DNA of 64,000 nucleotides from Brassica napus (GCF_020379485.1 NC_063442.1:9759509-9823508); one strand, 5' to 3'; positions 23,358 to 36,237 are shown, numbered from the stretch's first letter. The notes: generated by a model not told the origin, from the sequence alone. Numbers and translations are program-made.

Positions 23358-23400
23358 TTTTAAGGCTAACCTTTTTTTTAACACAATTTTAAGGCTAACC
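23358..23400 (-). mobile_element. Micro-retroposon: TTGTGTT plus A-tail
   Basis: TTTTAAGGCTAACC at 23358-23371 and 23387-23400 (14 bp, perfect) flanks TTTTTTTTAACACAA. Confidence 0.65.
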
Positions 23401-23965
23401 AGTACCCGGATTTTGCTGTATAAGCTCCACTAGAGTTGTACTTCCACACTTTGAAATCTCTAAAGTCTAGCGCAATGTTTATCTTCAGAGTTTAACTCCG
23501 CATCTTGAGGATAGAACAAGTCGTTAAGAATCATCACATTCTATGTATAAGAGCGTTGCTCAATCAACGCTGATACCTTCATATTCAGATCGATGAAAAT
23601 GTTTTTTGTCATCAATCTATGGAGTCACCTATACTAAAATCTCTTCACCATTGCAAATCATCCATTTAAGTCCTTTGTCCAACAACTCTTTTCTAAACAT
23701 TACTTTTCCAACCATAGGAAATCCTAGAACCCATAAGAGCTTGATCAAAATTTCCATCCTGGAAGTAACGACTCTTCGTGATTGTCGCATATAGTCAATC
23801 CTAATCATTAAGTAGACACCACACCTGCTTAGCCAGAAGGACCTGATTAAACAGTTGCAAGTTCTTGAACCCCATACCACCAAGATTCTTGAGGAAGCAT
23901 AGTTTCTCCCAATTCACCCAATGATTTTTTTTTTCTTGTCTTCAACAGAACTCCACAAAAAAGCA
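23401..23965 (-). pseudogene. LINE reverse-transcriptase C-terminal fragment
   Basis: Conceptual - strand translation across frames gives [19 protein letters not shown] and [17 protein letters not shown], then FQDGNFDQALMG, GLKWMICNGEEILV and WKYNSSGAYTAKSGYW. This is the typical order of the region after the RT palm and into the zf-RVT domain of plant L1-like elements. Stops and frameshifts occur throughout; neither a 5' RT core nor an A-tail is present. The micro-retroposon at 23358-23400 abuts its 3' side. Confidence 0.7.
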
Positions 23966-25180
23966 GCTATATAGCATTAGATAAATTATCACAAATAGTT
24001 TTTGGAATAATTCTTGTTAAATTTATTCAACATGCGGATTAATTCTTGGTAAATTTATTCAACATAATGAAAGTGCATAATATGTAATCCACCATATTGA
24101 TTTTCTCCACCTTGAACCACACAAATAAAAAATCTGACTGAAAGTGAACAATTTTTTTTTTAAAGACAAAAAGATTGTATTGACACATGTACAATAATAT
24201 CAATGGTTGATGGGATTTTATAAATTTTGGTTACACCCTAATTACTTGAGACCAATTATCTTGTATCATAAAATATTCCTTAAAAATAAATTATACAAAA
24301 ATTTATAATTTTTGGCGGTCTATATATAGAGATTTGGTTCATTTGATTTGGATATAGGAAAAATCAGTTTTTTAGACAGATTTTGATATAATTAAAATAA
24401 ACATCAAATTTATAATTGAAATGTTTGTCATTAATATATTTAATTAATTTTTTTGTCAGCTAATTAATTATTAAAATTTGATTTTTTCTAAAAGTATATT
24501 TTGTAAATAATACATGAACTAAATGCTTATATACTATTATTTTTGTGTACAATCATTTTTAGATAATATATTGTTTTGAGTTTCAAAATATATAAGGAAA
24601 AATTGGTTAAACTACCACATTCCTAATACCAATTTTGATGTTTAACTTAACCACATTTAAGCTTAATTTTAAAGAGATAAATAACAATTTACGGTTACCC
24701 AGACCATCTCAAGTTTGAGTAATAGAATTCCTTGCCAAAAAAAAATCTAATGGTTAATTAATCTATCTTTAGGGTTTAGATTTGAGAAATGAAGTTTTGA
24801 AGAGTTGAAAATTTAATAAATAAATAGTTAATAAAAAATAAAAATAGTTTCAAAAAGAAAATTTGAAAAAAAATATTTCAAAAAAAAGTTATAAAAGAAA
24901 TTTATGAAAAAAAAAATTAATTTGAAACATATAATTTGAACAATACAAAAATAATTTTATTTTATTTTATTTTTATTATTTATTTGATGTCTCTTTAATG
25001 AATAAGGTATTTTTGAAAATTTCTCTTTTATAATGGTAAATTTGATTTTCTCCCATAATAAAAAGATATATATAGTTTTACATATAAGAGTTTAACATAT
25101 GTTAATAATTTTATTTTTATATAAATATGTTACATAGTTTATAAAATTTAACTGTTTTATCAGTGAATGATAAATAGTTA
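23966..25180. other. AT-rich intergenic DNA
   Basis: Low-complexity A/T sequence; no gene or bounded repeat identified. Confidence 0.5.
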
Positions 25181-25256
25181 TTTTAATATATCATTTTATA
25201 AAATGAAGTAGGTTGGTTTAACAATTTAATATAATTTAATATTTAATTTATTTATA

Positions 25257-25333
25257 CTAGATCTCGATCCGGGCAACCGCGCAGACTTTTGTTTTCATTT
25301 ATTTTTATATAAATATTTTGTTTTTAATTCTAA

Positions 25334-25396
<63 letters not shown>

Positions 25397-25599
25397 TATC
25401 AATTTTTAAAACATAATAAGTTTACTGTATATTTTCTTCATTGAATTGATTGTTTGAAACTTTTACATATATTTATATCTTCTTCTATATATATATATTT
25501 GGATTATTATTTTATTATTAAAATCGTAACTATTTATATAAAGATTAGTAAAATTTTATTTTATTATCATATTCAAATATATTGTAACATTTCACAAAA
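25257..25599 (-). mobile_element. Helitron 3' terminal fragment
   Basis: CTAGATCTCGATCCGGGCAA at 25257 is the reverse complement of a Helitron 3' end related to 16352-17685, with the T flank at 25256. The hairpin is degraded (CCGGGCAACCGCGCAG). No matching 5' TC end was found; the right limit is approximate. Confidence 0.55.
25339..25393. repeat. (TA)n microsatellite
   Basis: Uninterrupted TA array of about 54 bp within the Helitron fragment. Confidence 0.97.
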
Positions 25600-25671
25600 T
25601 TTTAATATATCATTTTATAAAATGAAGTAGGTTAGTTTAACAATTTAATATAATTTAATATTTAATTTATA

Positions 25672-27258
25672 TAGTACTTATATTTTAATATAATATAGAT
25701 TATAATAAAAAACAACTTGCAAAAATAGCACATAATTTTTATACTTTGCTTAATAATTAAATTTTGGTTAATATTAATTTATAATGATATAATATTACTA
25801 ATTAAAAAATTAATTAATGCATTGTTTTATAAAAAATATTTAAAACTTTTAGTAGGATTTTGTTAGATTTTTCTTAACAAATTTTGTTATACATAAAAAT
25901 AAAATTTATAGTTAAAATTAAGGAATAATTTAATATTAAGTAACTAATTAAATGCTCATATTATGATTTGTCAATATTAAATAAAAACAGTGATTCTATT
26001 TTAATAGAATAGATGTTCATTAATATAGGTAATATACAAAATGTCATAGCCATATTACTGCTTTGGTTAGTTTGCTAATAATAATTTGTTTATAGTTGTA
26101 GGTGTAAATTTCCCTTATTGATTTCTAAATTCTGATTGATGTAGTTTATTTATAATATTTATTGATGGCAAGTATTTGGACAACAGAATCTACATCTATA
26201 TTATTTTGTTAGTAGCATATACAATTAGGCCTATATACAAAATATCATCTGACGATTGTTCTTGTTAACAAAATCGAAAATAATTGATAAATTAGGTGGT
26301 TGTTCAAACAAAAATTGATAGATTAGGTATTTGTTATTTTAATATATCAAGAGAGAGAGAGAGAGAGTAATTGAAATCAGGAAATAACTACATTTGATGC
26401 TGAACTTATTGTTTGGTCAACAACTAATCTGCCGAAAATTATGATGGAAATAAAATAGCTTTTCACACCAGTCGAGAAAAGTGAGCATGACATAATGCAA
26501 CACGTTCTTTCACATTATCCATGAGATAATTAATTTTACTGCTTCCTGTTTAAAGCATAAATACCCGTGATAAAAGTATCCATCTCAAACATTTTTCTTC
26601 TAAAATAGATTTCTGTTCGGAATCGTGCTAAGCATTACGCATGCAGTCAGTCCGAACCTAGCGAGTTGAGAAAAAATCAGAGAGTAATCGGAGATTAATC
26701 GGGGATTAGTTTTAATTGATTTTAGGATATATACTACTTCGTGTAGAACAATCAACGAATTTTATGTAGCATAGTGGTTAGTGCACTTTGTTTACATGTA
26801 GAGGATATAGGTTCAACCCTCGATAGAGTGTTTTTCCCTCTTTTTTCATTTTTTTCTTAAATGATGGTGAATTACCTAAATTGCCCTCTTCTTCTTCTTC
26901 ACCATACACGACCTGCAACCCTAATTTCCGCCCCTCTCCACTGATTTCATGTTTCATCACCATTTAAACTCTTTTTCTTGTGTTTTTGATCAATTGCAAT
27001 AGATTTTTAACAATATATATAAGAATTTTAACACCACAAATTTTTTTTTTTAATTTTTTCTTCCGAAAAACCGAGTTATTGAGCGAATAGATCCAAATCG
27101 CCACGGTCCATGGCCGAGTCACGTTTCAGCGCCGATTAAACGTCCAACAAGCCCGCGTTTTAGAACAGGAAAATAGAGTAAAAGTGAAAATGTAGTAACT
27201 CTACTTCATTTCCCACTTCATAATGGAGTGATGAACGAACAAAAAATAGATTACTTCA
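25672..27258. other. AT-rich intergenic DNA with a tRNA-like patch
   Basis: No gene. At 26763-26822 a GTAGCATAGTGGTTAGTGC stretch (A-box-like) and GGTTCAACCCT (B-box-like) suggest a tRNA-derived SINE head, but no A-tail or duplication was found. A short GA repeat lies at 26350-26367. Confidence 0.4.
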
Positions 27259-28546
27259 TCTAATATATTAAAATAGAAGTCATGGCTTCTTTTCATGTGT
27301 GATTTTTTTTAATTTGGGCCATTCCTAAAAAATATCATATTTTACATAAGTTCATTATTATATCTTTTAATATCTTTATCTTTTTATTTGAAATACAAAT
27401 GAATATATTTAAAATGTTGTAATAAAATGTTTTTAAAATCTTCTTAAAATATTTTTAAATTTGTTTTCGAAAATTAGTTAGTTTAATTTAAATTATCAAA
27501 AAATATAATTAGAAATTAAAATTGAATACAGTTTTGGTTTATAAACGAAAATTTAAATAAAATGAAATTAATTAATTTCAAAAATAAATTTACTAATAAT
27601 TTTTAAAGATTTTGTTAGAAATAAATATTTATTTCTATTTTAACTTTTTCAAATTTGTTTTCTAATAAAATAAAAATCATGATTTTTTTATGAGTGATAT
27701 TTTTATTTGGACCATTATTTAAATTTTCTATTAAATGTATATCACTAATGCTAATATATATATATATATATACAATATTTTTAACTACTTTAATCATAAT
27801 ATCTTTTATATCTTTTATTTTTTAAAAAAATTTAAAATTCTAACAAATCTCTTGAAAAAGATTATAATAAGATCTTAATTGACATAAATTGAATATAAAT
27901 ATTTTCAACTAATTTTGTAATTAGTAATGAAATGTTACTGATAAAAATTATATCCTATTTTATCAATTTTATAATAATATCTATCATTTTAAAATAAAAA
28001 CGTTATATTGAACAAAATATGATAAAATTATTTTAAATTGATAAGTTAACATATTTTATTTTCATAAATATAAAATATTTATTCTAAAAATATAATATGT
28101 TGGTAGAACGGGTTAATATTAGTAAACTATATAATACATGTATAAAAATTTAACTTATCTTAAACTTTTTTAATATACAGTAATTTATTATATAAAATTA
28201 ATAAACATTAAAAAATTACTAAAAAAAACTAGCGATTTGAATTACGGATCATGATTATAATAAATTAAATACAAAATTGTTTTCATATATGTTGTTTTAT
28301 GCATTAAAAAATTTAGTTTAGTAATCAAACGCAAATTCAATAGGACAAATATATATTAAGCAACATATATATGTGATGATTTTAATTTACAGCATGAAAA
28401 CTATAAAATTATTATATTTGGCATAATTATACAAACATTTTAATATGTGAGTAACATTAAAAATATATAATAATTATGTAAAACAAATATCTATATATAT
28501 AAATGTGAAAATATATACCCGCACGGTTGTGCGGGTGGAAATCTAG
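27259..28546 (+). mobile_element. Non-autonomous Helitron (1288 bp) inside a MITE-like sequence
   Basis: Starts TCTAATATATTAAAATAGAA after A (27258) and ends ATCTAG before T (28547). A perfect 8-bp-stem hairpin ACCCGCAC-GGTT-GTGCGGGT lies at 28517-28536, 6 bp before CTAG. Flanks on both sides are MITE-like (AAATAGATTACTTCA to the left, TTATAGATTAAATTT to the right), so it appears inserted in an older MITE spanning about 27160-28663. Confidence 0.88.
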
Positions 28547-28666
28547 TTTATAGATTAAATTTTATTATGAAGTGAGATATGAAGTTGGGTTAGAACATTT
28601 CTTATTTATATTCAGTTTTAAACCATTTTAGAGGAAAAATACGGAGTATGGACGGAGATGCCCTAA

Positions 28667-29547
28667 GACCATCTGAAATGGTGCTTCATTTTCCACTTTT
28701 TACTTTATTTTTAAGAAAATTATGTTTTTCAATGATACGTCATTTTTTGCTTCAAAATGAAGCCATGAACAAGGTTACTTCAAATTTGAAAATATACTAT
28801 TCACATCTTCATTTTTTGAAGATAAACTTTTAAAATTATAAATTAGTCATCAACTTTTACTTGTTCATACTTTTTGATAAAATAAAATATGTCTGTTAAT
28901 ATGACCCAATTAATTTTTAATATTCATTTATTATTTTGATTAAATTAATTACAATATTAGATATACAAAAATATATGGTAAAAGAAGGATAGTATTATAT
29001 AACTAATATAGTAAATTGAAATACATGATTATAACACCAAATTATCATTAAAATCTTAATACAACATAAGTAACATTTAGTAATCTGGTAAATCATTTTC
29101 AGATGCATTAAGATCATTAAAAAACTGCCCAAATGGAGTTGATGTTTGATGAGGTTGCTGAGCTTGTTCTTCACTCCTTTCCAATAAAATCCGATTTTGT
29201 TCAGATTGAATGTATACTCGAACTTTAGGATTTTGTATGGAGTTCACATCACAAAATAAATAGTTATGTGTGCTAATTTTATTTTATGATAATATTTGAA
29301 TAAAATAATTAGTTATTGTGTTGGATTAATATTAAAACAAATAGTTGGACAACATTACCAAATATGAAAAAAATATAAGGTATTTTTAATAATTAATGAT
29401 AAACTAGAAAAAACATATAATTGGAATATTTCTTTTGGAAGAAAGAAATGAAAGTAAACTGTTGGAAGAAATGTTGTTTCATTTTTTTTTCATTTTGAAA
29501 TAAAAAATATTTAAAGATAAAAATGAAGCCAACAATTGTAGATGCTC
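28667..29547. mobile_element. Internally deleted Harbinger-like element
   Basis: About 881 bp between GACCATCTGAAATGG and CAATTGTAGATGCTC, flanked by TAA (28664-28666) and TGA (29548-29550), an imperfect 3-bp duplication. A coding remnant on the - strand near 29085-29245 reads RILLERSEEQAQQPHQTSTP and FGQFFNDLNASENDLPDY before a stop. I do not recognise the family with certainty but suspect a Harbinger-encoded protein. Confidence 0.6.
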
Positions 29548-29839
29548 TGAGGTCGGAATGAATAAATGAATCAAGCATTGCAGTCTTTTATAACTCGATT
29601 GCTCATATAGTTTTTAACCTGTAACAAGAATAAAACACACAAAATACTCACACATTTTTGGATGAACTTGTGGATGTAGTAGGTTAAAGACTAAAAATTT
29701 GCAGAATTTGTAAATGTAAAAAAGAACACCGAAAGAATTAGAAGACATGTACAAACAATTTCTAAGAAAAAGTTTATCTAAAGTGGTTATGTTTCCGGGG
29801 CCTATCAAAAAAATAATCCACTATACATTTACAATATTA

Positions 29840-31051
29840 TCTATTAAAGTAGAAGTCACAACTTATATTCATGTTATTTATGTGTGATTTTTTAAGTTGG
29901 ACTATTCATTAGAAAATTTATTTAATAATTTTTGTTTTTTGATATCTTTGTAATCTTTCATTTGTAAATTATAATATTCTCCATATATTTAGAAAATATT
30001 AAAGGTTAAAATATATCTTTTACTAAGTAATATCTTAACAAATCTAATATAATAGGTATTATTTGTTTCCTATTTTGAAGTTCTTACATATCCATTGATC
30101 AACTTATATTCAACATATTTTCCATTTCAATCACACTTTATTTAATATGTTTATTATATATTTACTTTATTAGCTAATCTTTTCAAAACATTATTTTTCC
30201 AAAAATGTTTGTATACGTGTTAATTGTTATTTTATCATGCATGTTTACCAATGTTATGACATGTTTTTCAATGTCATGTTTGAGAAATCTATATTATTAA
30301 ATCTGAATTATCTTTTGAAAAAAACTCATTTATTTCATCTTATAAATTACAATTTCTACCACTGTATTTAAGCCATTTTTAATAATATCAATCTAAGGTA
30401 AATCAAATCGTTTGTATCTAAACATATATTTTTTAGAAAATATGCTATCAATTTACTGGCAGTAATTAACATTATTCACTCTTCCAATCTAAACATACTC
30501 ACGGACTGAATACTATATATATATATATATATATCAATATGCTTACGATTTTGTTTATTTTAAAAAAATAAAATATGATCTTATATTTATTATGGTATTG
30601 CAAGAATATCTACAATTTTAATCTATTTTTAACGACTCATCTATATTTTTCATCCGTTCAGTTATTCATGATTTATCTGTAATTCATATAAAATGTGTCT
30701 AATCCAAAAAGTATATATCTTTTTAATTAACCACAAATTCTTCATTTTGCTAGAATGTTCTCTAACCAAACTTACAATTATTCTCTAACTGGATTATTTT
30801 CTAACCAATTTTTACGATAACCATTAATTTATCATAAATGTTATATATTACAAATAGAACAAACATCAATGTATGTGTTTGCAATCATTACATGATTGTA
30901 TTGTAAAAAATTTCATACATTTATTCTATAAAAATAACATCTGGATGTACAGATCAAGCTCTCGTAAAAATTAAAACACTTGTTTACTCAAAATTATAAT
31001 TTGGCATACTTATATAAGAGAGAAGAGAATATATACGAGTTCTTATCTCCT
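29840..31051 (+). mobile_element. Helitron 5' part, 3' end lost
   Basis: TCTATTAAAGTAGAAGTCAC after A at 29839 is the same 5' terminus type as 16352-17685 and 27259-28546. The expected hairpin and CTAG of that family are not seen before a second, different Helitron start near 31053. Confidence 0.6.
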
Positions 31052-31052
31052 A

Positions 31053-31732
31053 GACTATATTTGCGAAGTGATTTGCCACATATCCTTTCTACAATCAATT
31101 TCACAAAAAAATATGAATGGTTACTAAAATTGATGACATGTCTTATAGCTTAATATGACATGGATAATTATATTTAATGTTAATTTATATTTTTGGTAAA
31201 CTTTTTAAAATATGGTAATAACTCATATATTACATTTAACGTCAAATTATATTTTTGGAATTTGTTTTTAGAATATGAGAATAACTCATCATTAAAATAA
31301 ATATATTCAAATATAGTGTTATAAATTGCGAAATATAATTTAATTATATATTTTTCAATTATACAATTTTATTACTAAAATTTTCAAATTTGTTTAATCG
31401 TAAAATCAGTATTTTCTTATATATCTACAAAGTTTATAAATATTGTGTAATTTTAATTTTTGGTAATTATGCAAATTTTACAAATTTATTTAATATATTT
31501 AATTAAAATAAATAGATAGAAAAATCTATATAAAATTATAATTTCAAATATATACATGCATATTTTTAAATATAACTCTTATGTTTAATTAAATCAAATT
31601 TATATTAAAATATTGATACGAAAAAGAAAATTTACAATATTAATAAAATTTTATTTTAAAATATAATGTATATTTATCTGTTAAAAAATATCTTAAATTT
31701 TTTTATTGCACATGATGCAGAAAGACACCTAG
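31053..31732 (+). mobile_element. Helitron of a second family
   Basis: A start-like GACTATATTTGCGAAGTGAT near 31053 resembles the 11533 family 5' end, and the 3' end reads AAGACACCTAG before T (31733). The hairpin TGCACATGATGCA (31708-31720) is degraded. 5' limit approximate. Confidence 0.6.
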
Positions 31733-31994
31733 TTATATATATAGAGAGAGAGAGAGAGTCAATTACATTAACTTACTTGCACCAGAGTTTCTCACACATT
31801 TCCATAAAAAAATGAAGAATATGTTCAAAATACATTCAAAACTTCCATAACCGATGAAAGTAATATTTGTTTTTCCTAATATAACTTTTGTATCTTAATT
31901 TAAGCTATTTGGTCTTTTTTATCTCTATCACCAAATCATGACGAAATCTTTAAATAATCCTAACAAACTCCACTTTGATATTTAATATGAAACA

Positions 31995-32389
31995 CTATAT
32001 CTCGACCCGTGCAACCACACGAATGTTTATTTTCATTTATTTTTATAGAAATATTTTATTTTTAATGCTACATTTGTATATATTAGTATAATATATATGA
32101 GTTTATCTCTTTTTAAAACATAATAATTTTATTGTATATTTTTTTATTGAATTGGTTGTTTTCAGATCACGTTTTTAGCTTAGAAAAGATTGATAATTAT
32201 TTATTTCCTATAATGTAGTAGAAATATTATTTAGTTCCTATAATCTAGAAAGTGAGTTATTTAAATCTATAATAATGATAAGATTATAAATTAAATGTAA
32301 CATGATTTTTTAGTAATAGGTCCATTAGGTCAATTTTTAAAAAAAATCACACATAAGTCAAGGTTGTGACTTATCTTTTAATATATAAG
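31995..32389 (-). mobile_element. Short Helitron deletion derivative (395 bp)
   Basis: The - strand starts TCTTATATATTAAAAG with an A flank and shares the GTGTGATTTTT block of 16352-17685. The 3' side has GTGGTTGCACGGGTCGAGAT with a mutated CTAG (reads ATAG). About a third of the length of its relative. Confidence 0.75.
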
Positions 32390-32500
32390 ATATATTAATA
32401 CTTAGGTCATGAAAACCCACATTTTATTAGACGACACCAATGCTACTTAGTTATCGGCCATACCGAAGAAATCCACTGCTTCTTCAAACTTCTTGGCTCC

Positions 32501-32649
32501 GAATGGTGACTACGGGTTGAGCGGTGCGGGACAAGCGGTTTAATTGTGGTGCGGTTTTAACAGTTATAAAATATATATAGATATAGTGTATATATAGAGA
32601 TTTTTGTTACTGTTAACTGCGGGGCAAAACAGGAAGTTGGTTACCATTC
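32501..32649. mobile_element. Small hAT-like MITE candidate
   Basis: About 149 bp with inverted ends GAATGGTGAC and GTTACCATTC and GCGG-rich subterminal motifs similar in style to the hAT element at 4620. No 8-bp duplication was found, so class assignment is tentative. Confidence 0.4.
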
Positions 32650-35367
32650 AAAGTTTTAATATGATTCTTTCAAACATATATCTTCTTCACACTTACGTCG
32701 GTGGATTTCTTATTAATATTGATAGCTATTAATAAAGGCAATTCCTACTGACGTGGTTAGTCCACTCTTGATAAACATTGAGTATCAAACAATATATTAA
32801 TTGTGTCTTACTTGAATGCAAACTCTTCCCCTTGATCACATTCTTTATTTTACAGCTTCATCCAATACCATATACTCTACTATAGACATTGACGGATCCA
32901 CTACACTTTATAGATTTGATCTCCAGCTTATTGTATTACCACCAGTCATAAAAAAAATTAAATATCAACTTTTTCATGTCCAAATCTGAATCAAAATCTG
33001 AATCACAAAATGCTTCAACTTTAAACGCTTGATTTTTCATTATTATCTCACTTTGTTTGTAAACATGGTTGAATCCTCTCAGTAGTGAAAATTATGTACT
33101 ATCAAATTGATTAATGATAATTTGTTGTTTAAGCCAGAAAATTAAAGATAATTTGTGTGCGTAATTCGTCGTTAAATCTTGATGCAACTAGTTTCAAGCC
33201 TAATTGGAATAATACGACATTAGTTTTATGGCTCGACGTCTTGATACAAGAGAATAATTTCTCGATGGGATAAAAAAAGAGAAAATGTACAGAAAAATAC
33301 ATTTAACTTTTAATATTTTTGTTAAATATCAATAGCTTACAAGAGTAGAGTGTAGACTAATAGAGAGTGACTAGCCCTACTGTTTTAGAGAGAGAAGACA
33401 TTCGGACTGTCTCTACTTGCTTTTTGAGCTTTTCTGTAGAATAGGATTATAACTATATAATATTATATAGTTATAGTTTAGATTTACATTCTTACGATAA
33501 CTAAAATAAGGAACAAACTTTTTTAATCAATGCAAGCTTATATGCTCTGACTTGGACTAAATAAAACTTGCAAGTAACAGTTTCCACTTTCCAGTCCTTT
33601 TGTTTTAAACTTTTTTTTTTTATAACTTTCAAATGCTTTCCCTACGACTAAAGATTGATTCTTCAAAATCATGTGTACTCCATTAGTTATCTCCTCTATT
33701 CGACTATTATATATCGAGTTTGACATGAAACTATTCAGAACAGCTTGAGGCAGTCGGTTGAATACATTAATTATATTATAGTAAGTTTTGGATGAATATT
33801 TACAGATATTCTTTTAAACCACTTTTGCGAGAATAATAATCATTAAATATTTAAAATGGCACTAAAACTTACAGTAAACTAGAAAATGGCAAATACATGT
33901 GCCCTATTGATTTGTTCTAGTAATGCAGTATATTGTTGAAATGTTTATCATGTTTTTACTTGCTGTTTATCATATTTATAAAATGTTTATCATGTTTTAA
34001 ATTTTGGTTTTATCATGTTATAAAATAACTATATATATAGAACGTATAAATTAATCAAATTATAAGGTTTAACAATTTTAAAAATTAACAAATTTACTCT
34101 ATATAATTGGTATAACCAATAACAAAAAATTCTTTGAATGTTAGTATTATTGAGTGCAGAAAATAATAAAAACATTTTGTGTTTTTTGGCCACACATCAT
34201 CCTCAGATGTAAAAATCATTTATAATATCATCGAGGATAGATCATCGATAATATGTTTTAATGTATAACTGGTCTATGAATTTTTATTTTGTGGGTTAAC
34301 ACATTAGTTTTGTTGAAAATTGATCTTGCATGACCCAAATCTACAATAAGATGTGGCAAAAAGTTATATCCAGGCTTAACCCATAGAATAAATTATATGC
34401 AGAAAAACGACCATCTGCAGCACAAGACGACCGGAGTGTCGACGGGACCGTCTCGATACCGAAAAACCTATCATATAGTCTGGTTCGACTATTAACATTT
34501 AACTAATGATAAAAATAATCTTTTCACTAATGATAAGTGAATAAACGAATTAATTTTTTTTATAGAGAAAATAGTTAGCTTATCCTTATATAAGCATAAG
34601 AGAGAATGGGAGCACAATTCTCCGAGAACTCGAATGAAGTCAATTTGATGAAACCTTGTGTTGAATCTTAGGATCTATTTAGCTTCTTTCAAAGAATAAC
34701 TGATTGAATCTTGCTTTCTTGAGCAGCTTAGATTTAAGTTCAACTGTATGGCCTCGCTGAAATGAAATGAGTTCACATTCTAACACAAAAAAAAACTCCC
34801 CGAGAAGAAAATAAAAAGAATCCAACCGAACTCCCAGAGGAGTCAAGTACCACTTCTCCTCCGTAATCGTTTCCAAATATCCAATACAAAATCTAAAAAA
34901 TGAGAGTTCTAGCGTATCTTTAGACACCATTATGCAATAGTAACGACCACAAATTTACAATAAATAAGACTTCGAATCTCTAGACTAGATTCCTCATGTA
35001 ATCCATTCGCACTTTCTATATGCCGCCTCTAGTAGAAAACGTTAATTATATGTTGTAGTTTTCTAATGTTAGTAATTAGCTTCGTTTAGTAGTACTTACA
35101 AGTTACAATTGTGCAAGTATTTGAAGAATATTAGCATCACCTTGCGAGTGATACATCCAAAATCGCTTTTTGGTAATGATGTCTTTTCACTCTCCTTCCA
35201 ATATCTACCACTGTCGGATTATTTGTCCTATTATATAAAAGAAAATATACCCTCGTCAATAATGTAAGTAGTAGTAGTCGTCTTAAATATACGAGTATGA
35301 ATTATGATCAAAATTTGAAGGGTATGTCAACAGTAAACAATAGCGTGAATACAAATAGATACTATAT
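32650..35367. other. AT-rich intergenic DNA, one coding-like frame
   Basis: No recognised gene. A - strand frame at 34679-34930 (83 codons, containing TEEKWYLTPLGVRLDSFYF) looks coding-like but matches no family I recognise. A GC-richer patch lies at 34380-34480. Confidence 0.4.
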
Positions 35368-35415
35368 AACATGAACACGGTTCTTTTACACAAAAATGAA
35401 AACATGAACACGGTT
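35368..35415 (+). mobile_element. Micro-retroposon candidate: 18 bp in a 15-bp duplication
   Basis: AACATGAACACGGTT at 35368-35382 and 35401-35415 (perfect) flanks CTTTTACACAAAAATGAA. The A-rich tail is interrupted by TG, so it is a less typical member. Confidence 0.55.
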
Positions 35416-35750
35416 AAAATATAATAATTCATCTTGGAGGTGAAAGACAAAGATTCCAACTATTGTATTACTACTTCGATTATGGTTCGACTAGTGAAAA
35501 TTTTAAATGATCAAAGTCTTCACAATCCACCATAGGAACTAGTCTAAATTTCAGCTCTAAATCTATAGGTTATAAAAAGCGCTTAAATAACGTAATTTTT
35601 GATAAACAAAGAATAAAAGAAAAATTCATATAGAAACCCTGATTAGTATTCGCTATTTAAGATATTCACGTGATCGATAATAATTAAACTTACAGTAGAA
35701 AGATTACGAACTATTATCTTTCAGCTACTCTTTAGCTACTAGAATATTGT

Positions 35751-35815
35751 AAATGCACTCAATAAAAGTTAATACATATTGTAAGTTTTTATACAAAAAA
35801 ATGCACTCAATAAAA
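35751..35815 (+). mobile_element. Micro-retroposon: 31 bp in a 17-bp duplication
   Basis: AAATGCACTCAATAAAA at 35751-35767 and 35799-35815 is perfect. The insert starts GTTAATACATATTG and ends TATACAAAA. Confidence 0.65.
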
Positions 35816-35859
35816 ACTTACAGTATATATTAACTTTTAAAAGGTTACATCTGAAGTTA

Positions 35860-35915
35860 ATATATAAACATTCTGATTTGACCAAAAAAAAAAAAAAATA
35901 TATATAAACATTCTG
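35860..35915 (+). mobile_element. Micro-retroposon: ATTTGACC plus A15
   Basis: ATATATAAACATTCTG at 35860-35875 and 35900-35915 flanks 24 bp, ATTTGACC followed by 15 A and a T. Confidence 0.68.
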
Positions 35916-36236
35916 CATTGTTGAAATCTCTCATAATTAAAATATTATAATGAGATAGGGAATTGTTGACACAGACGCATAAATTTGCAGTTAGGGTATG
36001 TTTTTTTTTTAGGTCTAGTGACTAATCATCATGAAGTCTGTAAGATCTGTGTTTTTTTACCACTTAAAGTGTTTTGGATGGTTAAAGAGAATCGAATCTA
36101 AGATAGTACTTACAGCTGTAAATCTTTTATCATTATGTTAAAACCACTTGGTTAATTATGTTAGGTTGTTAAGGTTCGATTTTAAAATAACACGTTCAGA
36201 CGCCTACACTAGAGAGCGAACATATATATTTTTCTT

Positions 36237-36237
<1 letters not shown>

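Larger units (their letters stand above)
25181..25670. repeat. About 71-bp direct repeat flanking a Helitron 3' end and a TA array
   Basis: A segment running from TTTTAATATATCATTTT to AATATTTAATTTAT occurs at about 25181-25251 and 25600-25670 with essentially one substitution (GGTTGG versus GGTTAG). Between them lie a - strand Helitron 3' end and a long TA microsatellite. Confidence 0.85.

Noticed and set aside
26763..26822. Functional tRNA gene
   Set aside because: A- and B-box-like motifs exist, but no acceptor stem pairing or cloverleaf could be drawn; kept only as a possible SINE head.
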